From the NCBI GenBank assembly GCA_963693285.1, contig OY848918.1:6391876-6455875 (forward strand): a DNA stretch of 64,000 bases, in the 5' to 3' direction. Origin of the DNA: Xestospongia muta (lineage: Eukaryota > Porifera > Demospongiae > Haplosclerida > Petrosiidae). The notes beneath the pieces were generated by a model, which saw nothing but the letters and a program-made list of their open reading frames with translations, was not told the origin of the DNA and did no database searches. The first letter of the stretch is position 1; each line of letters opens with the position of its first letter. Below are positions 33,234 to 47,400 of this stretch, piece by piece. Position numbers and translations under genes: made by a program.

Positions 33234-35975
33234 ATGATGGATCATGATGTCCATGATGTTTCTATTGGAGCAGCCATATATGAGTCACCTATTGATGAAG
33301 AAAGCAGGGAGCCAGCTTCTTCAGCTCAATTGATATCTGGTCTTCAACAAATTGGAGGATTATTTGATATCAAACCTTTTCAGGGAATTAAAGAATCCAC
33401 TGAAGCTACTACTCCATATGAAGGTAAAAGCCTGCCCTTCTTTGACACATAAAAATTATACCTTAGATATGTGTCATAGCTACGTTTATTTTCCTCATCA
33501 GGTTATTCTATTGATTCCAATTACATCAAAAAGGTAATATGCAATCAATCCAATAAAGCCAAAATACGTCCAGTTTTACTGTCATTTGGCGGCATTCCAG
33601 AAAGTGGTAAAACAAGAGCAGTATCGTATCTTTTAGACAATTATGTTGATTCAAGTCCCTTTGTACCCATCACAAAGAAAAATGAGATGAAATTAGGAGC
33701 AGATGGAATCACTTATTATGAACTGGTAGCTGCTGGATTTCATCCATTGAGAGAACTCACTATCACTGAAGTCACTAAAGAGTCCAGTTGTGCTTTCGGT
33801 ATTCTGTCAGCATTTAAGGTAGAGCTTTTGGTAAATGGCCTGGTACCACTCTTCAACTTTAATACTAAAGAATCTACCCACATTTTTGGTGATCCTGAGT
33901 TAGATGATCATCTTAGCCATATATTTAATTACCTGAGTCAACGTGAGCATACTCCTACTGGTTCTGAGGTGACATATAATGAGCAACAATATGCTAGACG
34001 TTTAAAGAAGCTGCTTCCAGAAGGAATTGCACTAATCAACATATGGGATATTGCCATTAACAGAATAGTACTTCACTTTATGACTTCATTACGTGGTCTT
34101 CTTTATAACAACCATACTTGGCTGTTCCTGGACATTGAGCGAGATCTACAAAATCTTGAAAAACCACCGGAAATTCCTGAAGGAAATCATGAAGCTTCTT
34201 TCAGTAGAGATGGGTCAGTTCTTATGAAATGGCGTCCTCGTATTCATTATTTGTTACGTTTTAGTAGAATGAGTGAAAGTAAGTATGGTCCCAGGAAAGG
34301 TGTGTGTACTATATTTGCTAAGTACACAAGCACTTGTAAAAACTTAGAGCAAAAAGTTGTAGAGCTTGAAGATAAAGTAAAGCAAACTGCTAAACACATT
34401 GGTGTGTCTTCTCTTATAGAGCCTCAAATTGTTACAGTCAATTTTAATAGCTCTGATATTCATGATGATCAATCTCTTCATCTTTATCAGAAGTTTCAAC
34501 AGGTTATCTACCAGACACCATATGAAGATGTACCTCTCTCATGGGTATTTCTGCGAAGTTTGTTCTTCAGGTTACAAAAGAAATTCATATCGAAATCTGA
34601 GCTAAGAGAGAAAGCTAAAAAATGTGGTATGGATGAGGACTCCTTTACCAAATTTTGCCAGTTTTATACATCCTTTGGTAGTATATTTGATCTTAGTCTT
34701 GTTAACTCAGGTTATCCCTATGTCATAGTGAAACCAATGGGATTTCTAAATTCTTTGGATAAGTTTTTATGTCCTGATGATAGCACCTGTCAGCAGTACC
34801 CAGAGTTAGTGAATGGTATCATCCCTGAGAAAGCGTTCAAAGAGGTCTTCAAAGAGGACAGGTTAGCATTCATGGAAGCCTTATTATCTATCAATCTAGC
34901 CACCAAAGTGCCTAGTTCGCAGTTAGATATATCTGATCTTGATCCCAATGATACATACTACTTTGTCCCTTTAAGCCGCAAAGGTGATCCTGTAATGAAA
35001 GCTGATCCTACAGCAGTTCATCTCATTACCAGTATCAATACACCACATGTCTTCAAACAAGCCACATTTGCTAAGCACCTCTTACAATCATTGCAAGAAC
35101 CAAAACTCGTACCATGTGGTAACATTAACCAGACGATTATCAAAGAGTGTTCTACTGATACTACCATTTCTCTGGTCTCTCATAGTCCTGCTACTAAAAT
35201 AGCTATCAATCAAGCCAGTCCTGAAGTCTGTTCTCTCATTGTTAAAGCTTATAACGAGATTGCGGAAACATGTAAAATTGGAACTACAAAATATAAATTT
35301 GTCACAATATGTGCCAAAAGTGGAGTTCCTGATGTACAAGATATTCCATCTTGTCAGTATCATGTACTACCAAATGACACACTCTGTGATGAGTGCGAGA
35401 AAGACTTAAGAATTAATGATCAGTTAAAAGCCTGGAATGAAGCTTTGAGAAAGGTCAGCAATTCTCTTATTTGCGATTAAGTTGTAAAGTTTATTGATTC
35501 CTCCTTACTTTTATGTAGCATCCTGTTCCTTTAAAAAGTATACCTGATAAAAGTAAATATTGTTTTTTATTTAATTAGTCATGAAAATATCATTATTCTA
35601 TACAATAGAAGTAAAGATAACAGAGCTAGCCTACATTGCTGAAAAGATTGCTTCATGTGATCCAACTGTTGTTGCTAAAACACTTGGGTTCCAGGATTTG
35701 ACTCCATTTCAAGAAACAGAAAGGGAGAGGCTTATTAATGAAATGTTACTTGTCTGGAGCAGAGGAGACCAGTCACACATTGAACCCAGACAGGAGCTAG
35801 CAAGGAAACTACTAGAGTTAGATACAAAGTATAATGGAGTACAAGAACAGAAGCCTGACTTTAAAGCTCTTGCACAAGAACTAGATATTCACAGTATGTT
35901 TTCTGTACTATCCCATAATATGTTTATATTCATTCTTTCTTATCTGTAGTGCGACCTACAAATCCAGTGAACTAG
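33234..35975 (+). CDS. Unit G: intact pseudo-Roc-COR-Death protein (828 aa)
   Basis: Exons 33234-33423, 33502-35453, 35519-35552, 35609-35893 and 35950-35975 sum to 2,487 nt without an internal stop. Two ATGs (33234 and 33237) lie right after a likely 5'-UTR acceptor; the first is used here. N-terminal motif IGGLFDIKP...TPYEG; P-loop GGIPESGKT; INIWDIAIN in the degenerate G3 place; VPLSWVFLRSLFFR opening the COR-like half; CQYHVLPNDTLCDEC near its end. The Death-like exon reads ITELAYIAEKIASC...LARKLLELDTKYNG...LAQELDIH; tail MRPTNPVN. The large exon is open from its acceptor, but its first ATG is at 33687, so translation must come from exon 1. The 3' end was copied downstream of H (39450, 40020). 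Confidence 0.88.
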
Positions 35976-36320
35976 TAGTATTTATATTATAGAATTGATT
36001 CTATAAAAATCAATTTTTTGTTAGATCTACACTAATTAAAGAATTCTGTAAACAACCTGATTAGATAGTGCATAAATAGTTCCTCCCATACACATCCAAA
36101 GATATGTGTGAAGACCACCCTTAGTTGTTACAAGAGGAGGATGTTTAGATATAGGAGGTGTTATGTTATCATAAGAAAACTGGATAGTGAGTGGGCTGTG
36201 TATCTGTTCAACTCAATTACTCAGAAGCTATTTTAGTCTCTGAACTATCAGTAACTGACAGTAAGTAACAGTTGTTATTGATAGAAGTATATAGTAAACC
36301 TCCATTTTATAGCCTGAACA
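35976..36320. repeat. Array intergenic/promoter segment, copy 2 of 4
   Basis: Matches 2660-3100, 39660-40010 and 40135-40524. It lies immediately before exon 1 of H, so it is probably the H promoter and 5' leader. Confidence 0.6.
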
Positions 36321-39221
36321 ATGTCCTATCAAGTATCTCATCATGAAGAGACTGATGCAGCACGTTCTTTGCTAGTGTCTGGTGTCAATCAAATTGGACA
36401 AAGTTTTGATGTTTTTGTGCCAAACCAAGGAATAAGATGGTCACCAGTAGCAAGAACTGATTCAATCGTTTCATTTTCAGGTATATAATTTTAATGTATA
36501 CAAATATAAACTGTTCATATGTGTGTGTATTTGTTTGCTTTATTATTTGCTAACCTTTTGCCTATTCTTATTATTGGGTTCTTTTGCCCAAAGTATAAAG
36601 AGCTATAAATTAATTATTTGATGCTAAATAGTTGGAACCAATACACTTTAAGTTATATTATGTTGCAGCATTGTTGTTAATGTCTTTGTGTTTATGTTCA
36701 ATAGGGGTTAACGTTAATCCTGAATATATCAAGAGTGTTATACTCAATCAAGAAAACAAGACAAAGATACGCCCTATCTTACTTGCGTTTAATGGCCTTC
36801 CAAAGTCTGGGAAATCAAAGTCAGTTTCACATCTTTTAAAGAATTACATTGATTCAAATCGTGTTACACCTATGACCTATAAACATGATGAACAAAGAGA
36901 AGAGAGTATATCGTATTATGAGCTAGTAGCTGCTGGTTTTCACCCTCTGAGAGAACTCACTATCACTGAGGTCACAAAAGAGTCCAGCTGTGCTTTTGGC
37001 ATAGTGTCTGCTTTTAGAAAAGAGCTATTAGAAAAAGGCGAAGCACCTTTATTTAATGGCAACCCAGAAGGTCTTGTACACGTTTTTGATGATTCTGATT
37101 TAGACGGTCATCTTCAGTATACATTTAGACATCTTCACAAAAACAATCCTAAAGGATCTGATTTGAGTAAAGAAGAACAAGAGTTTGCTCAAGGAATGAT
37201 AAAGTTGCTCCCAGAAGGAATAGCGTTAATCAATATATGGGATGTCTCAATTGATGCGAGAGTTTTACATTGCCTGAGTGGTTTCTTTGGTCATCTTCAT
37301 AACTGCCACTTGTGGTTGTTTCTGGATATTAATCGAGATCTTGAAAATCTTGACTGCATTCCTGAAGTTGATTCTGATCATATCAAAAAGAATGACTCGG
37401 TTCTCATGACAACTCGTCCACGACTTCATTATCTTCTTCGATCAAGTAGAATGAGTCTAAGTAATAAGTATAACAGAGAAGATGTTTGTTCAATATTTGG
37501 AAGACACAGTACCTCTCTTGGTGGCAATTTATTAAAGCGCAAGGTCACAGAGCTTGAAAACAAAATAAAACCAGCTGCTAAACATGTTGGTGTGTCTTCT
37601 CTCATAGAGCAAAAAATTGAGACCGTTGTTTTAGACGATTCTGAAATATCTAATGACATTTCACATCGTCTATACCAGAAGTTCCAACAGCTTATCTATC
37701 AGACACCATATGAAGATGTTCCTCTTTCATGGGTGTTTCTTCGTAGTTTGTTCTACAGATCACCAAAAATATTCATAGCCAAGTCAGAACTGAAGAAGAA
37801 AGCTAAAGAATGTGGTATGGATGACAACTCATTTGGCAAGTTTTGTGAGTTTTATACTTCATTTGGCAGTATATTTGATCTTAGTCTCGTTGATCCAGAA
37901 TATCTGTATGTAATTGTGAAGCCAATGGGATTTCTTAGAAGTTTAGATAAGATCTTATGCCCCGATAAAACCATTCGTCACAAATACTCAGCCATTAATT
38001 GTGGTATTGTTTCTGAAAATGCTTGCAAGGATGTTTTTAAAGAGATTTGGTTAAGATTCATGGAAGCTTTAGAAGCGATTTGTTTAGCAGCAAAGATGAC
38101 GAGCGCATGCATAGACATATCTGATCTCAACCGAAGTGATGTATATTATTATGTCCCATTAACTTGTACAGATTTAATTGTAACATCAGTAGACCCAACA
38201 GCTTTGTATTTGATGACTAGCCTTGATATGCCACACATCTTTCAGCCTCCTATCTTTGCTAAACATTTGTTAGAATTGTTTCCAAATGCTAAACTTATAC
38301 CATGTGCTGCACCAAATAAAACGTTGATTAAAGATTATTCTACTAGTACAACCATCACTATTATCTCTCATAGTCCAACAACAAGGATTCAAGTCGATCA
38401 AGTCAATCCAGATGTATTTTCTCGCCTCATTCAAGCTTGCCACAAAATTGCAAACACTTGTAATGTTGGGCTTACAAAGTATAAATTCATTATTATGTGC
38501 GCCAAGAACCGCAACGTTACTAATGCAAAATGTATTCCTTCTTCTCGATATCATGTTCTACCTAATGATGCTCTTTGTGATGTCTGTGCAAAAAATGATA
38601 GGATTAATGAGACATTAAAGGCATGGAATAAAGCTATAACTGAGGTCAGTAAAAAATTTAAACTTTACATTGACTCAAGTGTATCCTTTTAGTTTCCTGT
38701 TCCTGAGAAATTTATGCCTAATGAGGATAAGCTCCATGAAGGTCCATAACCCACAAGGATCTTTTACTTTTTCTTACAGAAATAACTATATCAGAATTTT
38801 CTATTATTGCTAAGGAACTTGGCACCATTTCATCAGATTGTACGTTCACCCCAAAGTTTGCTAGAATACTGGGAATTAAGGATGCTGCTCAGTTTATAGG
38901 CTTTACCGGAGAAAAGACTGTCATGCAAATTCTGTTAGCTTGGGATAAATCAGCTCATTCTAATGAAAGTCAATCAAAACTTAAACACAGACAAGAGTTA
39001 GCAAGGAAGCTGCTAGAGTTTTGGTACTGAACTCTGTTCTTCAGATGAAACAGTATCGGAAAAAAGCCTTCAGAATCTAGCTAGAGAACTCAATGCCTAT
39101 GGTATGTACCAGTATAGTAACTAATAAACTGATCTTTATCATTTATATAGCTACGCTGGAATCAGAAACAGAAGATGAATCAGAGTCAGATTATGACAAG
39201 TCACAGAGTTTGCAGCCATAG
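36321..39221 (+). pseudogene. Unit H: pseudo-Roc-COR-Death copy with a lost splice donor and Death-exon frameshift
   Basis: Exons 36321-36480 and 36705-38644 are open (P-loop NGLPKSGKS, INIWDVSID, VPLSWVFLRSLFYR, RYHVLPNDALCDVC). The micro-exon 38693-38726 is followed by AT instead of GT at 38727-38728, while its twin I has a proper GT. The Death-like exon 38780-39101 has one extra T (GAGTTTTGGTACTGA against GAGTTTGGTACTGAA in I) and lacks 33 nt. Terminal exon 39151-39221 encodes an acidic Glu/Ser tail. The large exon remains translatable, so a Death-less product is possible. Near-identical to I. Confidence 0.8.
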
Positions 39222-40524
39222 CAATAACATCATTGAACATCTTTATGCACTTCTTACTATCTTGTAGTGTAGTTCAAACATTAGAACTTTAATAATAATA
39301 TTCTTATATTGAAATAGAGAATTTGATTTGGGTGGTTAAATTGTGTTTGGTTTTCTATAATGAAATTAAAAGCTTAGCAATTTTTAAAATTGTAAACACC
39401 ATTTATATATAGTGTCAAAACATTATTAGTATAATTCAAGTGGTCATGGACTGTATTACTTGTCTGGAGTAGAGGAGACCAGTCACACATTGAACCCAGA
39501 CAAGAGCTAGCAAGGAAACTGCTAGAGTTAGATACAAAGTATAATGGAGTACAAGAACAGAAACCTGACTTTAAAGCTCTTGCACAAGAACTAGATATTC
39601 ACAGTATGTTTTCTGTACTATTCTATAATACGTTTATATTCATTCTTCGTTATCTGTAGTGCGACCTACAAATCCAGTGAACTAGTAGTATTTATACTTT
39701 AGAATTGATTCTATAAAAATCAATTTTTTGTTAGATCTACACTAATTAACGAATTCTGTAAACAACCTGATTAGATAGTGCATATATAGTTCCTCCCATA
39801 CACATCTATAGATATATGTGAAGACCATCCTTAGTTGTTACAAGAGGAGGATGTGTAGATATAGGAGGTGTTATGTTATCATAACAAAACTGGATAGAGG
39901 GCCATGTACCTTTTCCACCCAATTACTCAGAAGCTATTTTAGTCTCTGAACTATCAGTAACTGACAGTAAGTAACAGTTGTTATTGATAGAAGTATATAG
40001 TAAACCTCCAGTATATAGTAAACAGAAGCCTGACTTTAGAGCTCTTGCACAAGAACTAGATATTCACAGTATGTTTTCTGTACTATCCTATAATATGTTT
40101 ATATTCATTTTTTTAATCTGTAGTGCAACCTACAAATCCAGTGAACTAGTAGTATTTATACTATAGAATTGAAGTGAACTAGTAGTATTTATACTATAGA
40201 ATTGATTCTATAAAAATCAATTTTTTGTTAGATCTACACTAATTTATGAATTCTGTAAACAACCTGATTAGATAGTGCATAAATAGTTCCTCCCATACAC
40301 ATCCAAAGACATGTGTGAAGACCACCCTTAGTTGTTACAAGAGGAGGATGTGTAGATATAGGAGGTGTTATGTTATCATAAGAAAACTGGATAGAGGGCC
40401 ATGTACCTTTTCCACCCAATTACTCAGAAAGCTATTTTAGTCTCTGAACTATCAGTTACTGACAGTAAGTAACAGTTGTTATTGATAGAAGTATATAGTA
40501 AACTTCCACTACAGAGCCTGAACA
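39222..40524. repeat. Two tandem copies of the G 3'-end plus promoter segment
   Basis: After an AT-rich stretch, about 39449-39605 repeats the end of the G Death exon (ACCCAGACAAGAGCTAGCAAGG...CTAGATATTCACA), followed by its terminal exon and promoter-type segment to about 40010. A second, shorter copy starts at about 40020 (CAGAAGCCTGACTTTAGAGC) and ends at the I start codon. These are unequal-crossover footprints with no complete gene. Confidence 0.75.
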
Positions 40525-43442
40525 ATGTCCTATCAAGTATCTCATCTTGAAGAGACTGATGCAGCACGTTCTTTGCTAGTGTCTGGTGTCAATCAAATTG
40601 GACAAAGTTTTGATGTTTTTGCAAACCAAGGAATAAGATGGTCACCAGTGGCAAGAACTGATTCAACTGTTTCATTTTCAGGTATATAATTTTAATGTAT
40701 ACAAATATAAACTGTTTATATGTGTGTGTATTTGTTTGCTTTATTATTTACTAACCTTTTGCCTATTCTTATTATTGGGTTCTTTTGCCTAAAGTATTAA
40801 GAGGTATAAATTAATTATCTGATGCTAAATAGTTGGAACCAATACACTTAAAGTTATATTATGTTGCTAATGTGTCTGTGTTTTTGTCCATTAGGGGTTA
40901 ATGTTAATCCTGAATATATCAAGAGTGTTATACTCAATCAAGAAAACAAGACAAAGATACGCCCTATCTTACTTGCGTTTAATGGCCTTCCAAAGTCTGG
41001 CAAATCAGAGTCAGTTTCACATTTTCTAAAGAATTACGTTGATTCAAATCGTGTTACACCATTGACCAATAAACATGATGAACAAAGAGAAGAGAGTATA
41101 TCATATTATGAGCTAGTAGCTGCTGGTTTTCACCCTTTGAGAGAACTCACTATCACTGAGGTCACAAAAGAGTCCAGCTGTGCTTTTGGCATACTATCTG
41201 CTTTTAGAAAAGAGCTCTTAGTAAAAGGTGAAGCACCTCTATTTAATGGCAACCCAGAAGGTCTTGTACAAGTTTTTGATGATTCTGATTTAGACGGTCA
41301 TCTTCAGTATACATTTAGACATCTTCATAAAAGCAATCCTAAAGGATCTGACTTGAGTGAAGAAGAACAAAAGTTTGCTCAAGTAATGATAAAGGTGCTC
41401 CCAGAAGGAATAGCGTTAATCAATATATGGGATGTCTCAATTGATGCGAGAGTTTTACATTGCCTGAGTGGTTTCTTTGGTCATCTTTATAACTGCCACT
41501 CGTGGTTGTTTCTGGATATTGAGCAAGATCTTGAAAATCTTGACTGCATTCCTGAAGTCAATTCTGATGATATCAAAAAGAACGACTCGGTTCTCATGAC
41601 AACTCGTCCACGACTTCATTATCTTCTTCGATCAAGTAGAATGAGTCTAAGTAATAAATATAACAGAGAAGATGTTTGTTCAATATTTGCAAGACATAGT
41701 ACCTCTCTTGGTGGCAATTTATTAAAGCGCAAGGTCACAGAGCTTGAAAACAAAATAAAACCAGCTGCTAAACATGTTGGTGTGTCTTCTCTCATAGAGC
41801 AAAAAATTGAGACCGTTGTTTTAGATGATTCTGGAATATCTAATGACATTTCACATCGTCTATACCAGAAGTTCCAACAGCTTATCTATCAGACACCATA
41901 TGAAGATGTTCCTCTTTCATGGGTGTTCCTTCGTAGTTTGTTCTACAGATCACCAAAAATATTCATAGCCAAGTCAGAGCTGAGCGAGAAAGCTAAAGAA
42001 TGTGGTATGGATGACAACTCATTCAGCAAATTTTGTGAGTTTTATACTTCCTTTGGGAGTATATTTGATCTTAGTCTCATTGATCGAAAATATCTGTATG
42101 TAATTGTGAAGCCGATGGGATTTCTAAGACGTTTAGACAAGATCTTACATCCTGATAAAACCATTCGTCACAAATACTCAGCCATTAATTGTGGTATTGT
42201 TTCTGAGAATGCTTGCAAGGATGTTTTTAAAGAGATTTGGTCAAGATTCATGGAAGCTTTAGAAGCGATTTGTTTAGCAGCAAAGATGACGAGCGCATGC
42301 ATAGACATATCTGATCTCAGCCGAAGTGATGTATATTATTATGTCCCATTAACTTGTACAGATTTAATTGTAACATCAGTCGACCCAACAGCTTTGTACT
42401 TGATGACTAGCCTTGATATGCCACACATCTTTCAGCCTCCTATCTTTGCTAAGCATTTGTTAGAATTGTTTCCAAATGCTAAACTTATACCATGTGCTGC
42501 GCCAAACAAAACGTTAATTAAAGATTATTCTACTAGTACAACCATCACAATTATCTCTCATAGTCCAACAACAAGGATTCAAGTTGATCAAATCAATCCA
42601 GATGTATTTTCTTGCCTCATTCAAGCTTGCCACAAAATTGCAAACACTTGTAATGTTGGGCCTACAAAGTATAAATTCATTATTATGTGCGCCAAGAACC
42701 GCAACGTTACTAATGCAAAATGTATTCCTTCTTCTCGATATCATGTTCTACCTAATGATGCTCTTTGTGATGTCTGTGCAAAAAATGATAGGATTAATGA
42801 GACATTAAAGGCATGGAATAAAGCTATAACTGAGGTCAGTAAAAAATTTAAACTTTACATTGACTCAAGTGTATCCTTTTAGTTTCCTGTTCCTGAGAAA
42901 TTTATGCCTAATAAGGGTAAGCTCTATGAAGGTCCATAACCTACAAGGATTTTTACTTTTTCTTACAGAAATAACTATATCAGAATTTTCTATTATTGCT
43001 AAGGAACTTGGCACCATTTCATCAGATTGTACGTTCATCCCAAAGTTTGCTAGAATACTGGGAATTAAGGATGCTGCTCAGTTTATAGGCTCTACTGGAG
43101 AAAAGACTGTCATGCAAATTCTGTTAGCTTGGGATAAATCAGCTCATTCTAATGAAAGTCAATCAAAACTTGAACATAGACAAGAGTTAGCAAGGAAGCT
43201 GCTAGAGTTTGGTACTGAACTCTGTTCTTCAGATGAAACAGTATCGGAAAAAAGCCTTCAGCCTCGTGCATCATATGAGATGTCAGTTTTTGAAAATCTA
43301 GCTAGAGAACTCGATGCCTATGGTATGTACCAGTATAGTAACTAATAAACTGATCTTTATCATTTATATAGCTACGCTGGAATCAGAAACAGAAGATGAA
43401 TCAGAGGCAGATTGTGACAAGTCACAGAGTTTGCAGCCATAG
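40525..43442 (+). CDS. Unit I: intact pseudo-Roc-COR-Death protein (851 aa)
   Basis: Exons 40525-40681, 40895-42834, 42883-42916, 42969-43322 and 43372-43442; 2,556 nt, open. Exon 1 differs from H by one in-frame codon-length deletion. P-loop NGLPKSGKS; degenerate G3 INIWDVSID; COR-like VPLSWVFLRSLFYR; Cys knuckle with CDVC. The COR second half is more diverged from the rest of the family (ALEAICLAAKMTSA, YYYVPLTCTD). The Death-like exon (ISEFSIIAKELGTIS...LARKLLEFG...LARELDAYG) is about 23 codons longer than in E or G. The terminal exon gives an acidic tail (ESETEDESEA). H is its defective twin; together they are a separate subfamily with its own exon 1 and promoter type. Confidence 0.88.
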
Positions 43443-43976
43443 CAATGACATCATTGAATATCTTTATGCACTTTTTACTATCTTGTAGTGTAGTTCAAAC
43501 ATTAGAACTTTAATAATAATATTCTTATATTGAAACGGAAATTTGATTTGGGTGGTTAAATTGTGTTTGGTTTTCTATAATGAAATTAAAAGCTTAGCAA
43601 TTTTTAAAATTGTAAACACCATTAATATATAGTGTCAAAACATTATTAGTATAATTCAAGTGATCATGGACTGTATTGGTTAAACATTTCTAATTGCTTA
43701 ATTATAGATGGTACAACCACCATTGAAGTTACTTATAGTACTAGTGGTGTCTGTGGTGTTGACAGTGCCCATCTAAACAATAATATTAGAATTATGTAGC
43801 ATTATTGTCACCATTCTGTATAACATATTAATATAATTTCATAATGTCTCTCTTAATATCAATAACTTAAACAGCATGAATAGGAGAATGGCTTCAAGTA
43901 AATATATATACATATACATACATACATACATACATACATACATACATACATACATACATACACACATACATACATG

Positions 43977-44010
<34 letters not shown>

Positions 44011-44420
44011 TGAAAGAATGTTAATAAAAACTTTTGTTTCATTCATTGAACAGACTTCTGTATTTTCGTACATAAACTATATTATAAATTGGGAGTGGTA
44101 GATAATTTACATTAATGTGATAGTGGTTATCTATTATAATTATTAGTGTCAATTAATAGAATAACATAGTTATATTATATTTATTATAGTTTTATATATC
44201 TCTTCTTGTTATTACATGAAGCATACATAATAACAATAATTATACTATAACTTTAACAGTAAAAAACATTTTACAGGCTACAAAATAATAAGTTAGATTA
44301 AATTACAAACGTGGAATATGAATCTCGGTATTATTAATATTATTAATTGTATTTGTTGTTGCGGATGTTTATGAATATAATTATACACTAATTAGGGCGG
44401 GGTAAACAATCACAAAAGAG
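43443..44420. other. Intergenic I-J with a CATA microsatellite
   Basis: AT-rich. 43443-43670 mirrors the sequence downstream of H (39222-39445), marking the end of the H/I duplication. About 43900-44011 is a (CATA)n microsatellite flanked by TA runs; the Cys/Tyr/Met-rich open frame across it on the - strand is an artefact. The last ~300 nt are AT-rich upstream sequence of J. Confidence 0.7.
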
Positions 44421-47400
44421 ATGGCTGAGTCGAAGGGTGATTATCCAAGTCCTGATACAGCAAGTAGCGAGGGAATGAAAGGTGACCTGGTCGTGGCAGA
44501 TGTTTCTACTGTTGCTGAATTTATTGGGATCAAGCCTAAAGTTGAAAAACCAGGACTAAAGGAAGATTCACAACAGCCTTCAAATGATACACCTATTCAA
44601 ATCCAAGGTGAATAAAGTATGAATGAGTTATATGTATCAAGGCTTGTTTGGAAATTTAGTCTCATATTAAAATGGTCTTATACGTTTGAAAGGGAGTGAG
44701 TGGCCAGCTTTAAATAGGGCCCAGTCTCCAGTTGTATGAAACTTACTTTGTTGACTAATCTATTAGAGCATATCTAAACATTAATTACTTATGTAGGGGT
44801 TCTCAGAATGTTATGCTATTATCTATACCTTGTTTGTTTGCTTTTGGCATTGTCATCCTTACATCCTCTTTCCTTTTTATAATGATTTTTATTATATTTA
44901 AGCAACCAATTGACCTGCCATTTTCGAGTCTTTACACAACTAATAAGACTTACAAGAATGTTATAAAGTGTTGTTAAAGTGAAGAACTAAATAGACTCTC
45001 TTTCCTTTTCCTGGATTAGCACAATGTTGTATCAAATTTCACAATGGGTTAATTAGGACAACAGGAAGACATTTTATGAGTGCTAGGGAACAGGTTACTC
45101 AGCTTCTTCATAAATCAAATATGTTCTTGGAGTGATAGTTTCTGACAAACTGTAGCCTTTAGTTTAGTTGAGTGACACTTTATCAAAATATCCATGATAA
45201 CTATTCATTGACAATTAAATTTATTAATTTATGACCGAGCATGCACATTACCATGTAGTGATGATTATCTAAAAACATGGTAATATCTGTATAGCTTCTA
45301 TCATTTCATTGACCTGTTCCTATTTGCTTCTAGGCTTAGATAGTTTTCAGTTCATTGGATGTTTTAACTTATTCATAGTTACTAGAGTTACTGGCATCCC
45401 TAAAAGTATTAATTGTTTTAATTATTTACTATTGAACAGACTTAAATGACTTCTCAAAAGGGCATGTATGTTGTATTTAGGGATGTCCTATGATTTATAG
45501 TGTAGTCAATTAATGACAACAGTATACATAAGAATAGCAATGCTACCACAGATTACATTGTGACAGCTTTCGTGCCCACACAGGTCCAGCACCCACGAAG
45601 ACTATTTGTCTAACTGATGAGACAGATATTAAACAGAATTTTCATTGTTTATTATTAGCTACCTGTACATATATCACTATTACTATGTATGAAATAGAGA
45701 CATCATTAAAATAAATAGAATGACAAAAATCAATTATAAAATGAGAATAAAGATGTACGAATGTTAATGCCAAACTACCAAAAATTACTGTAACAAGCTA
45801 GGGGGATGTACCTACATAAGTAGTGGCTATCAAAGATAAATTGTGTTAGTTCAATTATATGAAGCATTGGCACTTATATAAGATTTGTTACATCTCTACC
45901 TGTATTTTCAGATAGAGGTATTTTCTGCAATACTAATTATGTAAGTCAGTAAATTATTTAATGCTTAACTTATATAAACTAAAGTCCTCATGTGTAATCA
46001 CTGTATTGTTATTTTTAGTTTTGATTTGTTTGAATTGTGTCAAAGAAAACACTCTTTTTTGTTATTCTATATAAGGTGGTTAAGTACAATACTGGTCTAA
46101 AATATTATTTTAGTTACTTACAACTTTAATTCATTATTGGACAAGATATCAGTTTAAACACATTTTATTAATTTATAGGTTCTCCATTTGATCACAAGCA
46201 CCTCAAAAAGCTGATATCTAATCAAAATCATTTGACAAAGATTCGACCAGTTTTGCTTACATTGACTGGTCTACCAGATTCTGGTAAGACAAAAGCAATT
46301 AGACATCTTTTGAATCACTATGTCGATGAAAGTCCATTACCTCCAATGTCAAGAAAAAGTTACAGTCGTGAAGCAGAAGGAATCACATATTATGAACTTG
46401 TTGCTGCTGGTTTCCATCCTTTGAGAGATCTTACTGTTGCTGAAGTCACGAATGAAACCAGTTGTGCATTTGGTGTACTATCAGCTTTTCGTGAAAGTAT
46501 TCGAGTTCATAAGAAAGTGCCACTGTTCCTTAGGGAGTCAGAGATTGATGCTGAGCCATGTTTTGAGGACCCAGATTTAGAAGACCATCTCCAATACATA
46601 TATAAATACCTTTGTCGATATGACCAAATACCAAAAGGGCCTAATCTCGGTGACAATGAAAAGGAAATTTTTGCTGATCCTCTCTGTAAGTTGCTTCCAA
46701 GGGGCATTGCACTTATTAACATTTGGGATGTGTCTCTAAATAAAACAGTTCTATATGTTTTGAGGGCTCTCTTTGGTCAATTTTACAACAGCCATACTTG
46801 GCTGTTTTTGGACATTGAGCGTGATTTTGATAATCTTGACCAACCTCCTCAAGTCACAGAAACAACAACTGGTGGTGCTCATAAAGATGATGCAGTTTTA
46901 ATGAAGTGGCGTTCTCGTCTTCAGTATTTGCTTCGTTCTAGTAGAATGAGTGAAAGTAAATATGGTCCCAGAAAGAATGTGTGTACAATATTTGCTAAGC
47001 ATAGTGGTTTGTCTAATGGTAGTCTAGCACAAAAAGTTGCAAAGATTGAAGAGAAAGCACAACAAGCTTCTAAGCATGTTGGTGTGGCATCTCTTCTTGA
47101 ATCTAAAATTGAGCCAATCAACTTGACTGACAATGCTATGGATGATTTCAATGATTATTCTCATCGTTTGTATCAGAAATTTCAGCACGTGATTTGTGAA
47201 ACACCCTACACAGATGTTCCTCTATCTTGGGTCTTTCTACGTAGCATGTTTTACCGAGATCGTCATAAAATGTTTATACTGAAGTCTGAGCTTAAACAAA
47301 AAGCAAGTGAATGCGGCATTGATAATGAATCTTTTACCAAGTTTTGTCTTTTCTATTCTTCTTTTGGTAGCATATTCGATTTCAGCTTACTCAATCCTGA

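Noticed and set aside
43839..44042. Small - strand protein rich in Met-Tyr-Val-Cys
   Set aside because: Pure translation of a CATA microsatellite.
44590..46190. RHIM-type core at PIQIQG / PIQLQG in J and K exon 1
   Set aside because: The tetrad needs Q between two aliphatics followed directly by G; here an extra Q intervenes, the position is TPYEG in other copies, and it spans a splice junction.
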